Source: Streptomyces ficellus (lineage in GTDB: Bacteria; Actinomycetota; Actinomycetes; Streptomycetales; Streptomycetaceae). From it: a stretch of DNA of 59,744 nt. The position numbers and the translations under genes were made by a program. The stretch spans positions 1 to 59,744 of the forward strand of contig NZ_JAUEPL010000043.1 in NCBI RefSeq assembly GCF_030406405.1, written 5' to 3'. Under the pieces are notes generated by a model. That model worked only from the letters and a program-made list of their open reading frames with translations. It searched no databases and had not been told where the DNA came from. Each line of letters begins with the position of its first letter. The stretch's first letter is position 1. Shown here one piece after another: positions 25,590 to 34,566 of the stretch.

Positions 25590-27665
25590 GTGGCGCGCAG
25601 CGTGTACGTGACCGGGATCGACCGCGGGGACGGCCGCCAGGTCGTGGAGCTGGGAGTCATGGAGCTCCTGACCCGTCAAGTGGACCGGGTGGGGGTGTTC
25701 CGGCCGCTGGTGCACGACGGGCCCGACCGCCTGTTCGACCTGCTGCGTGTGCGGTACCGGCTGTCCCAGGACCCGGCCACGGTCTACGGCATGGACTACC
25801 AGGAGGCGTCCGCGCTCCAGGCCGAGAAGGGCACGGACGAACTGGTCTCGCGACTGGTGGAGCGCTTCCACGACGTGGCGCGGGACTACGAGGTGGTGCT
25901 CGTCCTGGGCACGGACTTCCACGCCACGCAGCTGCCCGAGGAGCTGGCGCTGAACGCGCGCCTCGCCAACGAGTTCGGCGCCTCCGTCATACCCGTGGTC
26001 GGCGGGAAGGGCCAGCCCGCCGACGCGGTGCGCGCCGAGACGCGCAACGCCTTCCGGGCGTACGAAAGCCTCGGCTGCGACGTCCTCGCGATGGTCGCCA
26101 ACCGGGTGGCGCCCGAGGACCGGGACGCGATCGCCGAACGCCTCGCCGCCCGGCTGCCCGTTCCCTGTTATGTGCTGCCCGACGAGCCGGCGCTGTCCGC
26201 GCCGACGGTCGCGCAGATCCGCCAGGCGCTGGACGCCGAGGTGCTGCTGGGCGACGACTCGGGGCTGGCCCGGGACGCGCTGGACTTCATCATCGGCGGC
26301 GCGATGCTGCCGAACTTCCTGAACGCGCTGACCCCCGGCTGCCTGGTCGTCACCCCCGGCGACCGCGCCGACCTGGTGGTGGGCGCGCTGGCCGCGCACT
26401 CGGCCGGTACGCCGCCGATCGCGGGCCTGCTGCTGACACTGGACGAGCGGCCGAGCCAGGAGATCCTCACCCTGGCGGCGCGGCTCGCGCCCGGCACCCC
26501 GGTGCTCTCGGTGAGCGGCACCAGCTTCCCGACCGCCGCCGAGCTGTTCTCGCTGGAGGGCAAGCTGAACGCCGCGACCCCGCGCAAGGCGGAGACCGCC
26601 CTCGGGCTGTTCGAGCGGCACGTGGACACGGCCGACCTGCTGAAGCGGATGTCGGTGGCGCGCAGCGGCCGCGTCACGCCGATGATGTTCGAGCACGAGC
26701 TGCTGGAGACGGCCCGCGCCGACCGGCGCCGCGTGGTCCTGCCGGAGGGCGTGGAGGAGCGGGTGCTGCGGGCCGCCGACGTTCTCGTACGGCGTGATGT
26801 GTGCGCCCTGACGCTGCTCGGCGACGTCGAGGCGATCCGCAAGAAGGCCGCGGACCTGGGCATCGACCTGAAGGACACGCAGCTGATCGACCCGGCGACC
26901 TCCGAGCTGCGCCAGCGGTTCGCGGAGCGGTACGCCGAGCTGCGCGCCCACAAGGGCGTCAGCGTGGAGCTGGCGTACGACGTGGTGTCGGACGTCAACT
27001 ACTTCGGCACGCTGATGGTCCAGGAGGGGCTGGCCGACGGCATGGTGTCGGGCTCGGTGCACTCCACGGCCGCGACCATCCGCCCCGCCTTCGAGATCAT
27101 CAAGACCAAGCCGGACGCCCGGATCGTCAGTTCCGTCTTCTTCATGTGCCTGGCCGACAAGGTCCTGGTGTACGGCGACTGCGCGGTCAACCCGGACCCG
27201 AACGCCGAGCAGCTCGCGGACATCGCGGTCCAGTCGGCGGCGACGGCCGCCCGGTTCGGGGTCGAGCCGAGGATCGCGATGCTGTCGTACTCGACCGGCA
27301 CCTCGGGCTCGGGCGCGGACGTCGACAAGGTGCGCGAGGCGACGAAGCTGGTGCGCGAGGCGCGTCCGGAGCTGAAGATCGAGGGCCCGATCCAGTACGA
27401 CGCGGCCGTCGAGCCGTCCGTCGCCGCGACGAAGCTGCCCGGCTCGGAGGTGGCGGGCCAGGCGACGGTGCTGATCTTCCCGGACCTGAACACCGGCAAC
27501 AACACCTACAAGGCCGTGCAGCGCTCGGCCGGCGCCGTGGCGGTCGGCCCGGTCCTCCAGGGCCTGCGCAAGCCGGTCAACGACCTGTCGCGCGGCGCGC
27601 TCGTCAGCGACATCGTGAACACGGTCGCGATCACCGCGATCCAGTCCCAGGGCACGCCCGCATGA
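25590..27665 (+). CDS. pta: Phosphate acetyltransferase, long two-domain form
   Basis: 691 aa. It interconverts acetyl-CoA and acetyl phosphate. The N-terminal P-loop-like (BioD-like) and DRTGG regions occupy about 1-360: ARSVYVTGIDRGDGRQVVELG starts the protein. The PTA domain follows at about 370-685 (DGMVSGSVHSTAATIRPAFEI, YSTGTSGSGADVDKVREA, IFPDLNTGNNTYKAVQRSA). The GTG start has ACAGGAGAG 5 nt upstream. The stop overlaps the ackA start (ATGA). A longer open frame from 25197 is not coding-like. Confidence 0.96.
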   Translation: MARSVYVTGIDRGDGRQVVELGVMELLTRQVDRVGVFRPLVHDGPDRLFDLLRVRYRLSQDPATVYGMDYQEASALQAEKGTDELVSRLVERFHDVARDYEVVLVLGTDFHATQLPEELALNARLANEFGASVIPVVGGKGQPADAVRAETRNAFRAYESLGCDVLAMVANRVAPEDRDAIAERLAARLPVPCYVLPDEPALSAPTVAQIRQALDAEVLLGDDSGLARDALDFIIGGAMLPNFLNALTPGCLVVTPGDRADLVVGALAAHSAGTPPIAGLLLTLDERPSQEILTLAARLAPGTPVLSVSGTSFPTAAELFSLEGKLNAATPRKAETALGLFERHVDTADLLKRMSVARSGRVTPMMFEHELLETARADRRRVVLPEGVEERVLRAADVLVRRDVCALTLLGDVEAIRKKAADLGIDLKDTQLIDPATSELRQRFAERYAELRAHKGVSVELAYDVVSDVNYFGTLMVQEGLADGMVSGSVHSTAATIRPAFEIIKTKPDARIVSSVFFMCLADKVLVYGDCAVNPDPNAEQLADIAVQSAATAARFGVEPRIAMLSYSTGTSGSGADVDKVREATKLVREARPELKIEGPIQYDAAVEPSVAATKLPGSEVAGQATVLIFPDLNTGNNTYKAVQRSAGAVAVGPVLQGLRKPVNDLSRGALVSDIVNTVAITAIQSQGTPA

Positions 27666-28936
27666 CCACCCGCCGCACAGCAGAAAGCAACGCACCCGTG
27701 ACCACCAACGCCACCAGGCCCACCGACGCCACCCGCGTCCTCGTCCTCAACTCCGGCTCGTCGTCCGTCAAGTACCAGCTGCTGGACATGCACGACGGCG
27801 CGCGGCTCGCCGTCGGCCTCGTCGAGCGGATCGGCGAGGAGACCTCACGCCTGGTGCACACTCCCCTGCGCGACGGTGGGAGCCGTGAGCGTACGGCCCC
27901 GATGGCCGACCACGAGGCGGCTCTGAAGGCGGTCGCGGACGAGCTGGCGGCGGACGGGCTCGGCCTGGACTCGCCCGAGCTGGCGGCGATCGGGCACCGG
28001 GTGGTGCACGGCGGCCTGAAGTTCTCCGCGCCGACCGTGATCACGGACGAGGTGATGGCGGAGATCGAGCGCCTGGTCCCCGTCGCTCCCCTGCACAACC
28101 CGGCCAACATCACGGGCATCCGTACCGCCCAGGCCCTTCGGCCCGACCTGCCGCAGGTGGCGGTGTTCGACACGGCCTTCCACACGACGATGCCGGAGTA
28201 CGCGGCGCGGTACGCGATCGACGTCGAGACCGCGGACGCGCACCGTATCCGCCGCTACGGGTTCCACGGCACGTCGCACGCGTACGTCTCGCGCCGGGTG
28301 GCGGGGCTGCTGGGCAAGGACCCGGCCGAGGTGAACGTGATCGTGCTGCACCTGGGCAACGGCGCGTCGGCGTCGGCGGTGGCGGGCGGCCGGTGCGTGG
28401 ACACCTCGATGGGACTGACCCCCTTGGAGGGGCTGGTCATGGGTACGCGCTCCGGTGACATCGATCCGGCCGTCGTCTTCCACCTTGAGCGGGTCGCCGG
28501 AATGTCGACGGATGAGATCGATGTCCTGTTGAACAAGAAGAGCGGTTTGGTGGGGCTTTGCGGTGACAATGACATGCGCGAGATCCAGCGCCGTATCGAC
28601 GGGGGCGACGAGCGGGCGCGGCTCGCGTTCGACGTCTACATTCACCGTTTGAAGAAGTACATCGGGGCGTATTACGCGGTGCTCGGCCGGGTGGACGCGG
28701 TGGCGTTCACGGCGGGTGTCGGGGAGAACGCGGCGCCGGTGCGGGAAGCTGCCATCACGGGCCTGGAGGAGCTGGGCCTGGCGGTGGACGCCGACCTGAA
28801 CGCCGTACGGTCCGGGGAACCGCGGCTGATCTCGCCGGAGTACGCGCGGGTGGCGGTGGCGGTGGTCCCGACGGACGAGGAGCTGGAAATCGCGCAGCAG
28901 ACCTACTCACTGGTTACTTTTCCGGTCGATCAGTGA
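27662..28936 (+). CDS. ackA: Acetate kinase
   Basis: 424 aa from ATG 27662. It makes ATP and acetate from acetyl phosphate. Signature 1 is VLVLNSGSSSVKYQL near residue 23 and signature 2 is HRVVHGGLKFSAP. The nucleotide-binding part has HLGNGASASAVAGGRCVDTS, MGTRSGDIDPAV and FTAGVGENAAPVREA. It is translationally coupled to pta. The in-frame GTG 27698 would remove a non-conserved 12-residue lead and give the usual family length, so it is a fair alternative. Confidence 0.96.
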   Translation: MTTRRTAESNAPVTTNATRPTDATRVLVLNSGSSSVKYQLLDMHDGARLAVGLVERIGEETSRLVHTPLRDGGSRERTAPMADHEAALKAVADELAADGLGLDSPELAAIGHRVVHGGLKFSAPTVITDEVMAEIERLVPVAPLHNPANITGIRTAQALRPDLPQVAVFDTAFHTTMPEYAARYAIDVETADAHRIRRYGFHGTSHAYVSRRVAGLLGKDPAEVNVIVLHLGNGASASAVAGGRCVDTSMGLTPLEGLVMGTRSGDIDPAVVFHLERVAGMSTDEIDVLLNKKSGLVGLCGDNDMREIQRRIDGGDERARLAFDVYIHRLKKYIGAYYAVLGRVDAVAFTAGVGENAAPVREAAITGLEELGLAVDADLNAVRSGEPRLISPEYARVAVAVVPTDEELEIAQQTYSLVTFPVDQ

Positions 28937-28982
28937 GCACCACGACTGAGCGCCCCTCCGCCCATTTGTACATTCCACCAGA

Positions 28983-28994
28983 CGGAATATTCCG
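28983..28994. promoter_or_regulatory. Perfect 12-bp palindrome upstream of pyk
   Basis: CGGAATATTCCG lies 30 nt before the pyk start in the 87-nt ackA-pyk gap. An imperfect upstream half (ACATTCC) lies at about 28970. It is a candidate operator or promoter element; no known factor is assigned. Confidence 0.45.
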
Positions 28995-29023
28995 CAGTGA
29001 AACAAACCGATAGGATCCGCCTT

Positions 29024-30445
29024 ATGCGCCGTTCCAAAATCGTCTGCACACTGGGCCCCGCCGTCGACTCGTACGAGCAGCTGAAAGCTCTCATCGAGGC
29101 CGGTATGAACGTGGCCCGATTCAACATGAGCCACGGATCCCACGCTGAGCACGAGGAGCGGTACCACCGCGTCCGCCGGGCGTCCGAGGACACCGGCCGC
29201 GCGGTGGGCGTCCTCGCCGACCTCCAGGGCCCCAAGATCCGTCTGGAGACCTTCGCCGAGGGGCCGGTCGAGCTGGTCCGCGGTGACGAGTTCACCATCA
29301 CCACCGAGGACGTCCCGGGCGACAAGTCGATCTGCGGCACCACCTACAAGGGCCTGCCGGGCGACGTCTCCAAGGGCGACCAGGTCCTGATCAACGACGG
29401 CAACGTCGAGCTGCGCGTCACCGAGGTCGACGGCACGCGCGTCAAGACCATCGTCGTCGAGGGCGGTGTCATCTCCGACCACAAGGGCATCAACCTGCCG
29501 GGTACGGCGGTCAATGTCCCGGCCCTGTCGGAGAAGGACGTCGAGGACCTGCGCTTCGCGCTGGCGATGGGCTGCGACCTGGTCGCCCTGTCCTTCGTAC
29601 GCGACGCCAATGACGTCAAGGACGTCCACAAGGTGATGGACGAGGTGGGCCGCCGGGTCCCGGTCATCGCCAAGGTGGAGAAGCCGCAGGCCGTCGAGAA
29701 CATGCAGGACGTCGTGATGGCGTTCGACGGCGTGATGGTCGCGCGCGGCGACCTGGCCGTCGAGTACCCGCTGGAGCGGGTGCCGATGGTGCAGAAGCGC
29801 CTGATCGAGCTGTGCCGCCGCAACGCCAAGCCGGTGATCGTGGCGACCCAGATGATGGAGTCGATGATCACCAACTCGCGCCCGACGCGCGCCGAGGCGT
29901 CCGACGTCGCCAACGCCATCCTGGACGGCGCGGACGCGGTCATGCTGTCGGCCGAGTCCTCGGTCGGCGCGTACCCGATCGAGACGGTCAAGACGATGTC
30001 GAAGATCGTCACCGCGGCGGAGGAGGAGCTGCTCTCCAAGGGCCTCCAGCCCCTGGTCCCCGGCAAGAAGCCCCGCACCCAGGGCGGTTCGGTGGCCCGC
30101 GCGGCCTGCGAGATCGCCGACTTCCTGGACGGCAAGGCCCTGATCGCCTTCACCAAGTCCGGCGACACCGCCCGCCGTCTCTCCCGCTACCGCGTCCAGC
30201 AGCCGATCCTGGCCTTCACGACGGAGGTCTCCACCCGCAACCAGCTCACCCTGAGCTGGGGCGTCGAGTCCTTCGTGGTCCCCCACGTGGACAACACCGA
30301 CGCGATGGTCGACCTGGTCGACGCGGAGCTGCTGAAGCTCCAGCGCCACAACGAGGGCGACACCATGATCATCACCGCGGGCTCCCCTCCCGGCGTCCCG
30401 GGCACCACGAACATGGTCCGCGTCCGCCCGGTCAGCCCTCGATGA
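29024..30445 (+). CDS. pyk: Pyruvate kinase
   Basis: About 473 aa. It makes pyruvate and ATP from phosphoenolpyruvate. It starts MRRSKIVCTLGPA, with the active-site Arg in NVARFNMSHGSHAEH. The catalytic signature with Lys is in VIAKVEKPQAVENM, and the metal site follows in MVARGDLAVEYPLE and IVATQMMESMI. The C-terminal domain includes IIAFTKSGDTAR-type LIAFTKSGDTARRLS. ATG 29024 has an AGGA about 9 nt upstream; an in-frame GTG at 28997 would add nine residues. The 3' end overlaps the convergent gene by 14 nt. Confidence 0.96.
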   Translation: MRRSKIVCTLGPAVDSYEQLKALIEAGMNVARFNMSHGSHAEHEERYHRVRRASEDTGRAVGVLADLQGPKIRLETFAEGPVELVRGDEFTITTEDVPGDKSICGTTYKGLPGDVSKGDQVLINDGNVELRVTEVDGTRVKTIVVEGGVISDHKGINLPGTAVNVPALSEKDVEDLRFALAMGCDLVALSFVRDANDVKDVHKVMDEVGRRVPVIAKVEKPQAVENMQDVVMAFDGVMVARGDLAVEYPLERVPMVQKRLIELCRRNAKPVIVATQMMESMITNSRPTRAEASDVANAILDGADAVMLSAESSVGAYPIETVKTMSKIVTAAEEELLSKGLQPLVPGKKPRTQGGSVARAACEIADFLDGKALIAFTKSGDTARRLSRYRVQQPILAFTTEVSTRNQLTLSWGVESFVVPHVDNTDAMVDLVDAELLKLQRHNEGDTMIITAGSPPGVPGTTNMVRVRPVSPR

Positions 30446-31721
30446 AGTTCTTCAGGCCCGGCACCGTGAGGGTGCCGCCGAACTGGCCGGCCTGGGTGAC
30501 CTTCACATCGGTGAAGAAGGCGAAGGGGACGTTCAGCGGGGGCGGGGTCTCGGGGCTGAAGGTGATCGGGATGATGCCGAAGAGGTTGCCCTTGAGCTCC
30601 TCGGTGTACATCGTCACCGTGCCGCCCCGGATCGTGGAGGTGGAGCCCGGGCGGGAGGTGACGTGTCCCGTGACGCCCTTGGAGTGGACCGTGAGCTGGT
30701 GCAGGTCCTTGATGTCGACCTCGCTCGCGGTGAACTTCAGGGCCTTCTTGATCTTGCCGCTGCCGGTCTTCACCTCGACGATGCCGTGATAGTCCAGGCC
30801 CCGGAGGGTGAGCATCGTGCTCTGCAGCCTCCATGGGTCGTCCGGCAGGAGCGGGATGCCGGGCTCCGCCTTCGCGTCCGCGAGGGCCTGCGGGTCCGGG
30901 GTGGGGCAGGGGAAGCGGGGCTTCGCGCCGTCCGGGACGTCCGGGTCCTTCTGGGGGTCGAGCCCCTTGACGTCCTCGGGCAGTTCCTCGACCGTGGCGC
31001 CGGCCTTGTCGGCGGCGTCCTTGATCGCTTCCTTGGTCCTGTCGAGGGCCTCGTCCTGCGCAGGCTTCGCCGACGGCTCGGCCGAGGGCTTGGTCGCGGG
31101 CCTGGTGGCGGGCTTGGTGGGCGGTTCGGCTGACGACTGGTCGGGCGACGGCGCCGCCGGCGTGGGAGCGGTGGCCGGCGGGGTGGCCGCAGGCTCCTTG
31201 GCAGGGCCGTCGAAAAAGTCCTTGATCGCGTCCCCGACGCCCAGCGGGTCCAGGGGATTCCTGGGCTCGGTGGGCGTGGGCGTGGGCGTGGGGGTCGCGG
31301 AGGGGGTCGGCGCCGTGGTGGCCACGGGTGGGGTGACGCCCGTCTTCGGTCCGGTGGTCTCCTGGTCCGTCTCGCTCGCCGAGGGGCTCGCTCCGGGCGT
31401 CGGCTCGTTCTGATCCGCCGGGTCGCTCGCGCTCTGCGAGGGCGACGGGGACGGGGACGGGGACGCGGAGGCCGAGGGCTTCTCGGACTCCTGCGGCTCG
31501 TCCGACCGCGTCACGCACGGGCCGGGCGCGAAGGGGATGTCCTTGTCATCGGCGAGGGCCGGCTTGGGGGTCATACCGAGACCGACGAGTACGGCGGTGG
31601 GCATCGCGGCCAGGGCTATCGCCTTGCCGGCCGGCGCCTGAAGCTTGGTCAGCAACGACTTCCTGGGCGCCGCGTGACGCGGCCCCTTTCTCGTGGCCGG
31701 CTGCGTTTCGTCACCCCGCAC
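30432..31721 (-). CDS. Secreted Pro/Ser/Thr-rich protein, unknown function
   Basis: 429 aa. The first 57 residues are a long, basic signal peptide ending PKPALA. Residues about 65-250 are low-complexity Pro/Ser/Thr/Ala/Lys (SASPSPSPSPSQ, PTPTPTPTEP, KPATRPATKPS), typical of cell-wall-spanning linkers. The last 150 residues (from about LRGLDYHGIVEVKTGSGKIK) form a beta-rich domain that I do not recognise by name. The GTG 31721 has GGGAGG 4 nt upstream and overlaps the DUF6114 stop by 11 nt, so the three genes to 33009 act as an operon. The stop lies inside pyk. Confidence 0.85.
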   Translation of the reverse strand: MRGDETQPATRKGPRHAAPRKSLLTKLQAPAGKAIALAAMPTAVLVGLGMTPKPALADDKDIPFAPGPCVTRSDEPQESEKPSASASPSPSPSPSQSASDPADQNEPTPGASPSASETDQETTGPKTGVTPPVATTAPTPSATPTPTPTPTEPRNPLDPLGVGDAIKDFFDGPAKEPAATPPATAPTPAAPSPDQSSAEPPTKPATRPATKPSAEPSAKPAQDEALDRTKEAIKDAADKAGATVEELPEDVKGLDPQKDPDVPDGAKPRFPCPTPDPQALADAKAEPGIPLLPDDPWRLQSTMLTLRGLDYHGIVEVKTGSGKIKKALKFTASEVDIKDLHQLTVHSKGVTGHVTSRPGSTSTIRGGTVTMYTEELKGNLFGIIPITFSPETPPPLNVPFAFFTDVKVTQAGQFGGTLTVPGLKNFIEG

Positions 31722-32247
31722 TGTGCCTCCCGCCGTTGGCGTCGATCGTGCTGTCGGTCGCGTACGTCCGCGGGGTCGCGGCCGGCACCTCGTCGGCGCG
31801 CTGCTCGGGAAGTACGGAGCCCCCGGCTCCGGCCACCGCCTTCGGTTCCTCCACCGGCACACCGGGCGCCCAGGAGATGGACAGAGCGCCACCGAGCAGG
31901 GCGAACAGGAAACCGATGAGGAACCCGCCGATGTTGGCCACCGGGAGGGAGACAAGTGCCAGGACGATCGCGGCGACACCCGCGAACACCCGGACGATCG
32001 AGTGGAACCACATCGTCAGACCGAGCGTGACCAGCAGCACACCGATGATCAGCGAGCCGGCGCCCGCCGTGGTGGCCATGGCGATCGTCATATTGCCGAG
32101 CCGCATGTCGGCATAGGGCAGGTAGGCGATCGGTACGCCGCCGATCATGGTGAACAACCCGCCCCAGAAAGGCCGGTTGCCCCGCCACGTACGGAAGCGC
32201 AGCCGCCAGTAGGTGAATCCGCGGGAACCAGTGGACTCGGCGCTCAT
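31711..32247 (-). CDS. DUF6114-type integral membrane protein
   Basis: 178 aa. Four hydrophobic segments lie at about 25-45, 52-75, 80-105 and 108-128 (including FWGGLFTMIGGVPIAYLPYA and IIGVLLVTLGLTMWFHSIVR). The cytoplasmic-looking C-terminal tail is polar. The pattern and the neighbouring DUF6230 gene match a pair that recurs in Streptomyces. No function is known to me. Confidence 0.85.
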   Translation of the reverse strand: MSAESTGSRGFTYWRLRFRTWRGNRPFWGGLFTMIGGVPIAYLPYADMRLGNMTIAMATTAGAGSLIIGVLLVTLGLTMWFHSIVRVFAGVAAIVLALVSLPVANIGGFLIGFLFALLGGALSISWAPGVPVEEPKAVAGAGGSVLPEQRADEVPAATPRTYATDSTIDANGGRHSAG

Positions 32248-32355
32248 GGAAAACAGCTCCCTGGAAGCGGTGGTGCGGAAAAGAGGAGAAAGTGGGGAAG
32301 TGTGGCCCGGAGTCGGGCGGAACCGCCCGAGACGGCCCCGCCCGCTCCACGGGCG

Positions 32356-33009
32356 TTACTCAGTGAAGCACTCGTCCGTGCCCCGGATGAGGTTGAGCTT
32401 CAGGTCGGGAAGCGTGAACGTCGCGGCCGTGGTCGCCCACGCCTTCTGCTCCACGTTCCGCAGCGTCGTCTCCTCGGCACGCTGGGCGAAGCCGAACGGG
32501 TTCGCCCTGCCCTCGGTACCCGGCTGGATGCCGGGCTTGTCCTTGCTCTTCGCCAGAGAGCCGGCCGCCACACCGATGTCGATGTTCGTGAAAGTGGCAT
32601 CGGCGTCGAGGTCCGAGACATCCAGGTAGATGTCCTTCGCCGTCACCTTGTCCTCGCCGGTGCCGGCGCTCAGCTTCAGGGTGACCGTGCCGATCAGCGG
32701 CACGTCGGGCGTCACCACGGACTGGCACATGTCCGTGATCGTGGCCGACTTGAAGCCGGAGACGGCGACGGGCGCGGAGATCTTCCCGCCCTTGAGGTCC
32801 CGGCCCTCGACGTAACTGCCGTACTGGACGAAGTCGTACCCGACCAGTTCCTTGGCTTTGACCTTGAACTCCTGGCCGGAGATGCTGAACGACGCCGCCA
32901 GCGCGCCCTGCGCGAGCCCGACGCCGATCGCGGCCGTGGCGGCCACGCTGGGCACCATGACCACCGCGAACCGCTTCCATCTGGTCCCACCGCGAACCTG
33001 GGACTTCAT
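32356..33009 (-). CDS. DUF6230-type secreted protein
   Basis: 217 aa. The N-terminus (residues 1-38, including FAVVMVPSVAATAAIGVGL) reads as a signal peptide with possible cleavage after AALA. The mature part is beta-rich (SFSISGQEFKVKAKELVGYD, GKISAPVAVSGFKSATITDM) with two cysteines, one near the end (GTDECFTE). It is the first gene of the three-gene operon with DUF6114 and the Pro/Ser-rich protein. Role unknown; a surface or lipid-binding role would be guesswork. Confidence 0.88.
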   Translation of the reverse strand: MKSQVRGGTRWKRFAVVMVPSVAATAAIGVGLAQGALAASFSISGQEFKVKAKELVGYDFVQYGSYVEGRDLKGGKISAPVAVSGFKSATITDMCQSVVTPDVPLIGTVTLKLSAGTGEDKVTAKDIYLDVSDLDADATFTNIDIGVAAGSLAKSKDKPGIQPGTEGRANPFGFAQRAEETTLRNVEQKAWATTAATFTLPDLKLNLIRGTDECFTE

Positions 33010-33361
33010 ACATTTCCTCCTTCTCGGACGTACATCTCCGGATGGGCCGAAGGCCCGTCCTGGGATGGGAGAAGTGCTACGTCCTCGGGAAGGAGAGCGC
33101 CCGTAAGTCAGGCGCGAGCCGCGTCCGAATCACCGGCGATCACCCCCGAGCGACAACCACTGGCCACGCCTTCGCGCAACCCTGCTTGGACAGGCCCTGC
33201 CGGGACGGGCAGGAACCCCCCTGTCCGGGGCCGGCGGCAGTGTCGCCGGCCCGCTCGGTGGGGACCCGCTTCCGCCGGCGCGGCCGGCTGCCGGGCTGGT
33301 ACGGAAAGGGGACCGAGCGTCGCCGATCGTGGTGCATTCCGGGCCGGGGCACAAGGGGCTT
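33010..33361. other. Gene-free stretch upstream of the DUF6230 gene
   Basis: Open frames exist on both strands here (for example 33042-33374 on plus), but they have no ribosome sites, family motifs or convincing codon pattern. I take this as a long 5' leader or promoter region. No riboswitch fold was recognised by eye. Confidence 0.5.
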
Positions 33362-33507
33362 CATTACCCGCTAGTAACGGGTGGATAACCGGGCCACGAC
33401 GGGGTGACGTCACGCGGGTACACAGGGTGCTACCCGCCGGTTCGACAGAAGGTGATATCGGCGGCAAAAGCCGGACATAAGATGGGGGGTGACTTACTGC
33501 AAGTAAC
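33362..33507. promoter_or_regulatory. Two related TTAC...GTAA inverted repeats
   Basis: Read on the minus strand, GTTACTAGCGGGTAATG (33362-33378) and GTTACTTGCAGTAAG (33493-33507) share GTTACT-nGC-GTAA. Both sit upstream of the minus-strand DUF6230 operon, and the second also lies next to the terminator. They are candidate sites of one regulator. A possible promoter (TTGCAG, 17 nt, TATGTC) overlaps the second; if used, the leader would be about 450 nt. Confidence 0.4.
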
Positions 33508-33508
33508 A

Positions 33509-33551
33509 GCGGCCGTGTTTACCAAGTTTTGGTAAAGCACGGCCGCCTTTT
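33509..33551. terminator. Strong terminator after the thioredoxin-TPR gene
   Basis: A 17-bp stem with one bulged base (33509-33525 with 33529-33546) has a 3-nt loop. It is followed by CTTTT on the plus strand and by a weaker U-stretch on the minus strand. It begins about 40 nt past the thioredoxin-gene stop. Confidence 0.8.
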
Positions 33552-33591
33552 GTCACTCTGTCGCCAAATCAGCGACGTGTCACCGGAGGTG

Positions 33592-34566
33592 TCAGAACAG
33601 CACGCGCGCCAGCGCCGAACGGGCCGCGATCACGCGCGGGTCCTCCGGGCCGACCACCTCGAAGAGCTCCAGCAGCCGCAGCCGGGCCGTGTCCCGCTCC
33701 TCGCCCGCGGTCCGCCGCACCGTCTCCACCAGCCGGCCGAACGCGTCCTCGACGTGCCCGCCCACCAGGTCCAGGTCGGCCGCGTCCAGCTGGGCCCGGA
33801 CGTCCGCGGGGTTGTCCGCCGCGTTCTTGCGGACCTGCTGGGGGTCCATGTCGCGGACCCGGGCGAGCAGCTCGGCCTGGGCGAGGCCCAGCTTGGCCTC
33901 CGTGTTGGCCGGGTCGTCGACGAGGACGTTCTTGTACGCCTGGATCGCGCCGCCGAAGTCGTTCGCGTCCAGTGCCTGCGCCGCCGCCTCCAGCAGCGCG
34001 TCGTACGGACCGGCCGGCCGCGCCGGGGCGGCCGTCGCGCCGGCGGGCGAGGAATCCGGGTCGACCGCGACACCGGTGAGCCCGAAGCGCTCCTCGGCCA
34101 CCTGGATCAGCTGGTCCAGGGTCTGGCGGATCTGCGCCTCCGGCGCCGCGCCCTGGAAGAGCGGCAGCGCCTGCCCGGCGACCACCGCGAAGACGGCCGG
34201 GATCCCCTGGATCCCGAACTGCTGCATCAGCATCTGGTTGGCGTCGACGTCGATCTTGGCGAGGACGAACCGGCCGTTGTACTCGACGGCCAGCCGCTCC
34301 AGCAGGGGACCGAGCTGCTTGCACGGTTCGCACCACTCGGCCCAGAAGTCGATGACGACCGGGACCTCCGCGGAACGCTGGAGGATGTCGCGCTCGAAGC
34401 CGGCCTCGTCGACGTCGAGCACCAGCGCGGAGGGGGGTACGGCTCCGCCGCCGCCCTGCCGGGCGGACTCGGCGCGCGCCTTCTCCGCCTTCGCCTTGGC
34501 CTCTCCGGCCGCCTTCACCGCGGCGAGGTCGACGACGCCGCTCATGGACATGTTCCTAGGCTGCAT
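33592..34566 (-). CDS. Thioredoxin-domain/TPR protein (CnoX/YbbN-like)
   Basis: 324 aa. An N-terminal charged helix (about 12-40) is followed by a thioredoxin fold (about 50-155) with the active-site motif WCEPC in VVIDFWAEWCEPCKQLGP and the cis-Pro in GIQGIPAVFAV. The C-terminal half has TPR-like helices (ALDANDFGGAIQAYKNVLVDD, LGLAQAELLARVRD). Relatives act as redox-linked holdases or chaperone partners. The motif is CEPC rather than CGPC. ATG 34566 has GGAGGA 7 nt upstream; ATGs at 34551 and 34545 are alternatives. Confidence 0.93.
   Translation of the reverse strand: MQPRNMSMSGVVDLAAVKAAGEAKAKAEKARAESARQGGGGAVPPSALVLDVDEAGFERDILQRSAEVPVVIDFWAEWCEPCKQLGPLLERLAVEYNGRFVLAKIDVDANQMLMQQFGIQGIPAVFAVVAGQALPLFQGAAPEAQIRQTLDQLIQVAEERFGLTGVAVDPDSSPAGATAAPARPAGPYDALLEAAAQALDANDFGGAIQAYKNVLVDDPANTEAKLGLAQAELLARVRDMDPQQVRKNAADNPADVRAQLDAADLDLVGGHVEDAFGRLVETVRRTAGEERDTARLRLLELFEVVGPEDPRVIAARSALARVLF

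Noticed and set aside
33042..33374. 110-codon plus-strand frame in the DUF6230 leader
   Set aside because: Arg/Pro/Gly-rich, no family motif, no convincing ribosome site; kept as non-coding.
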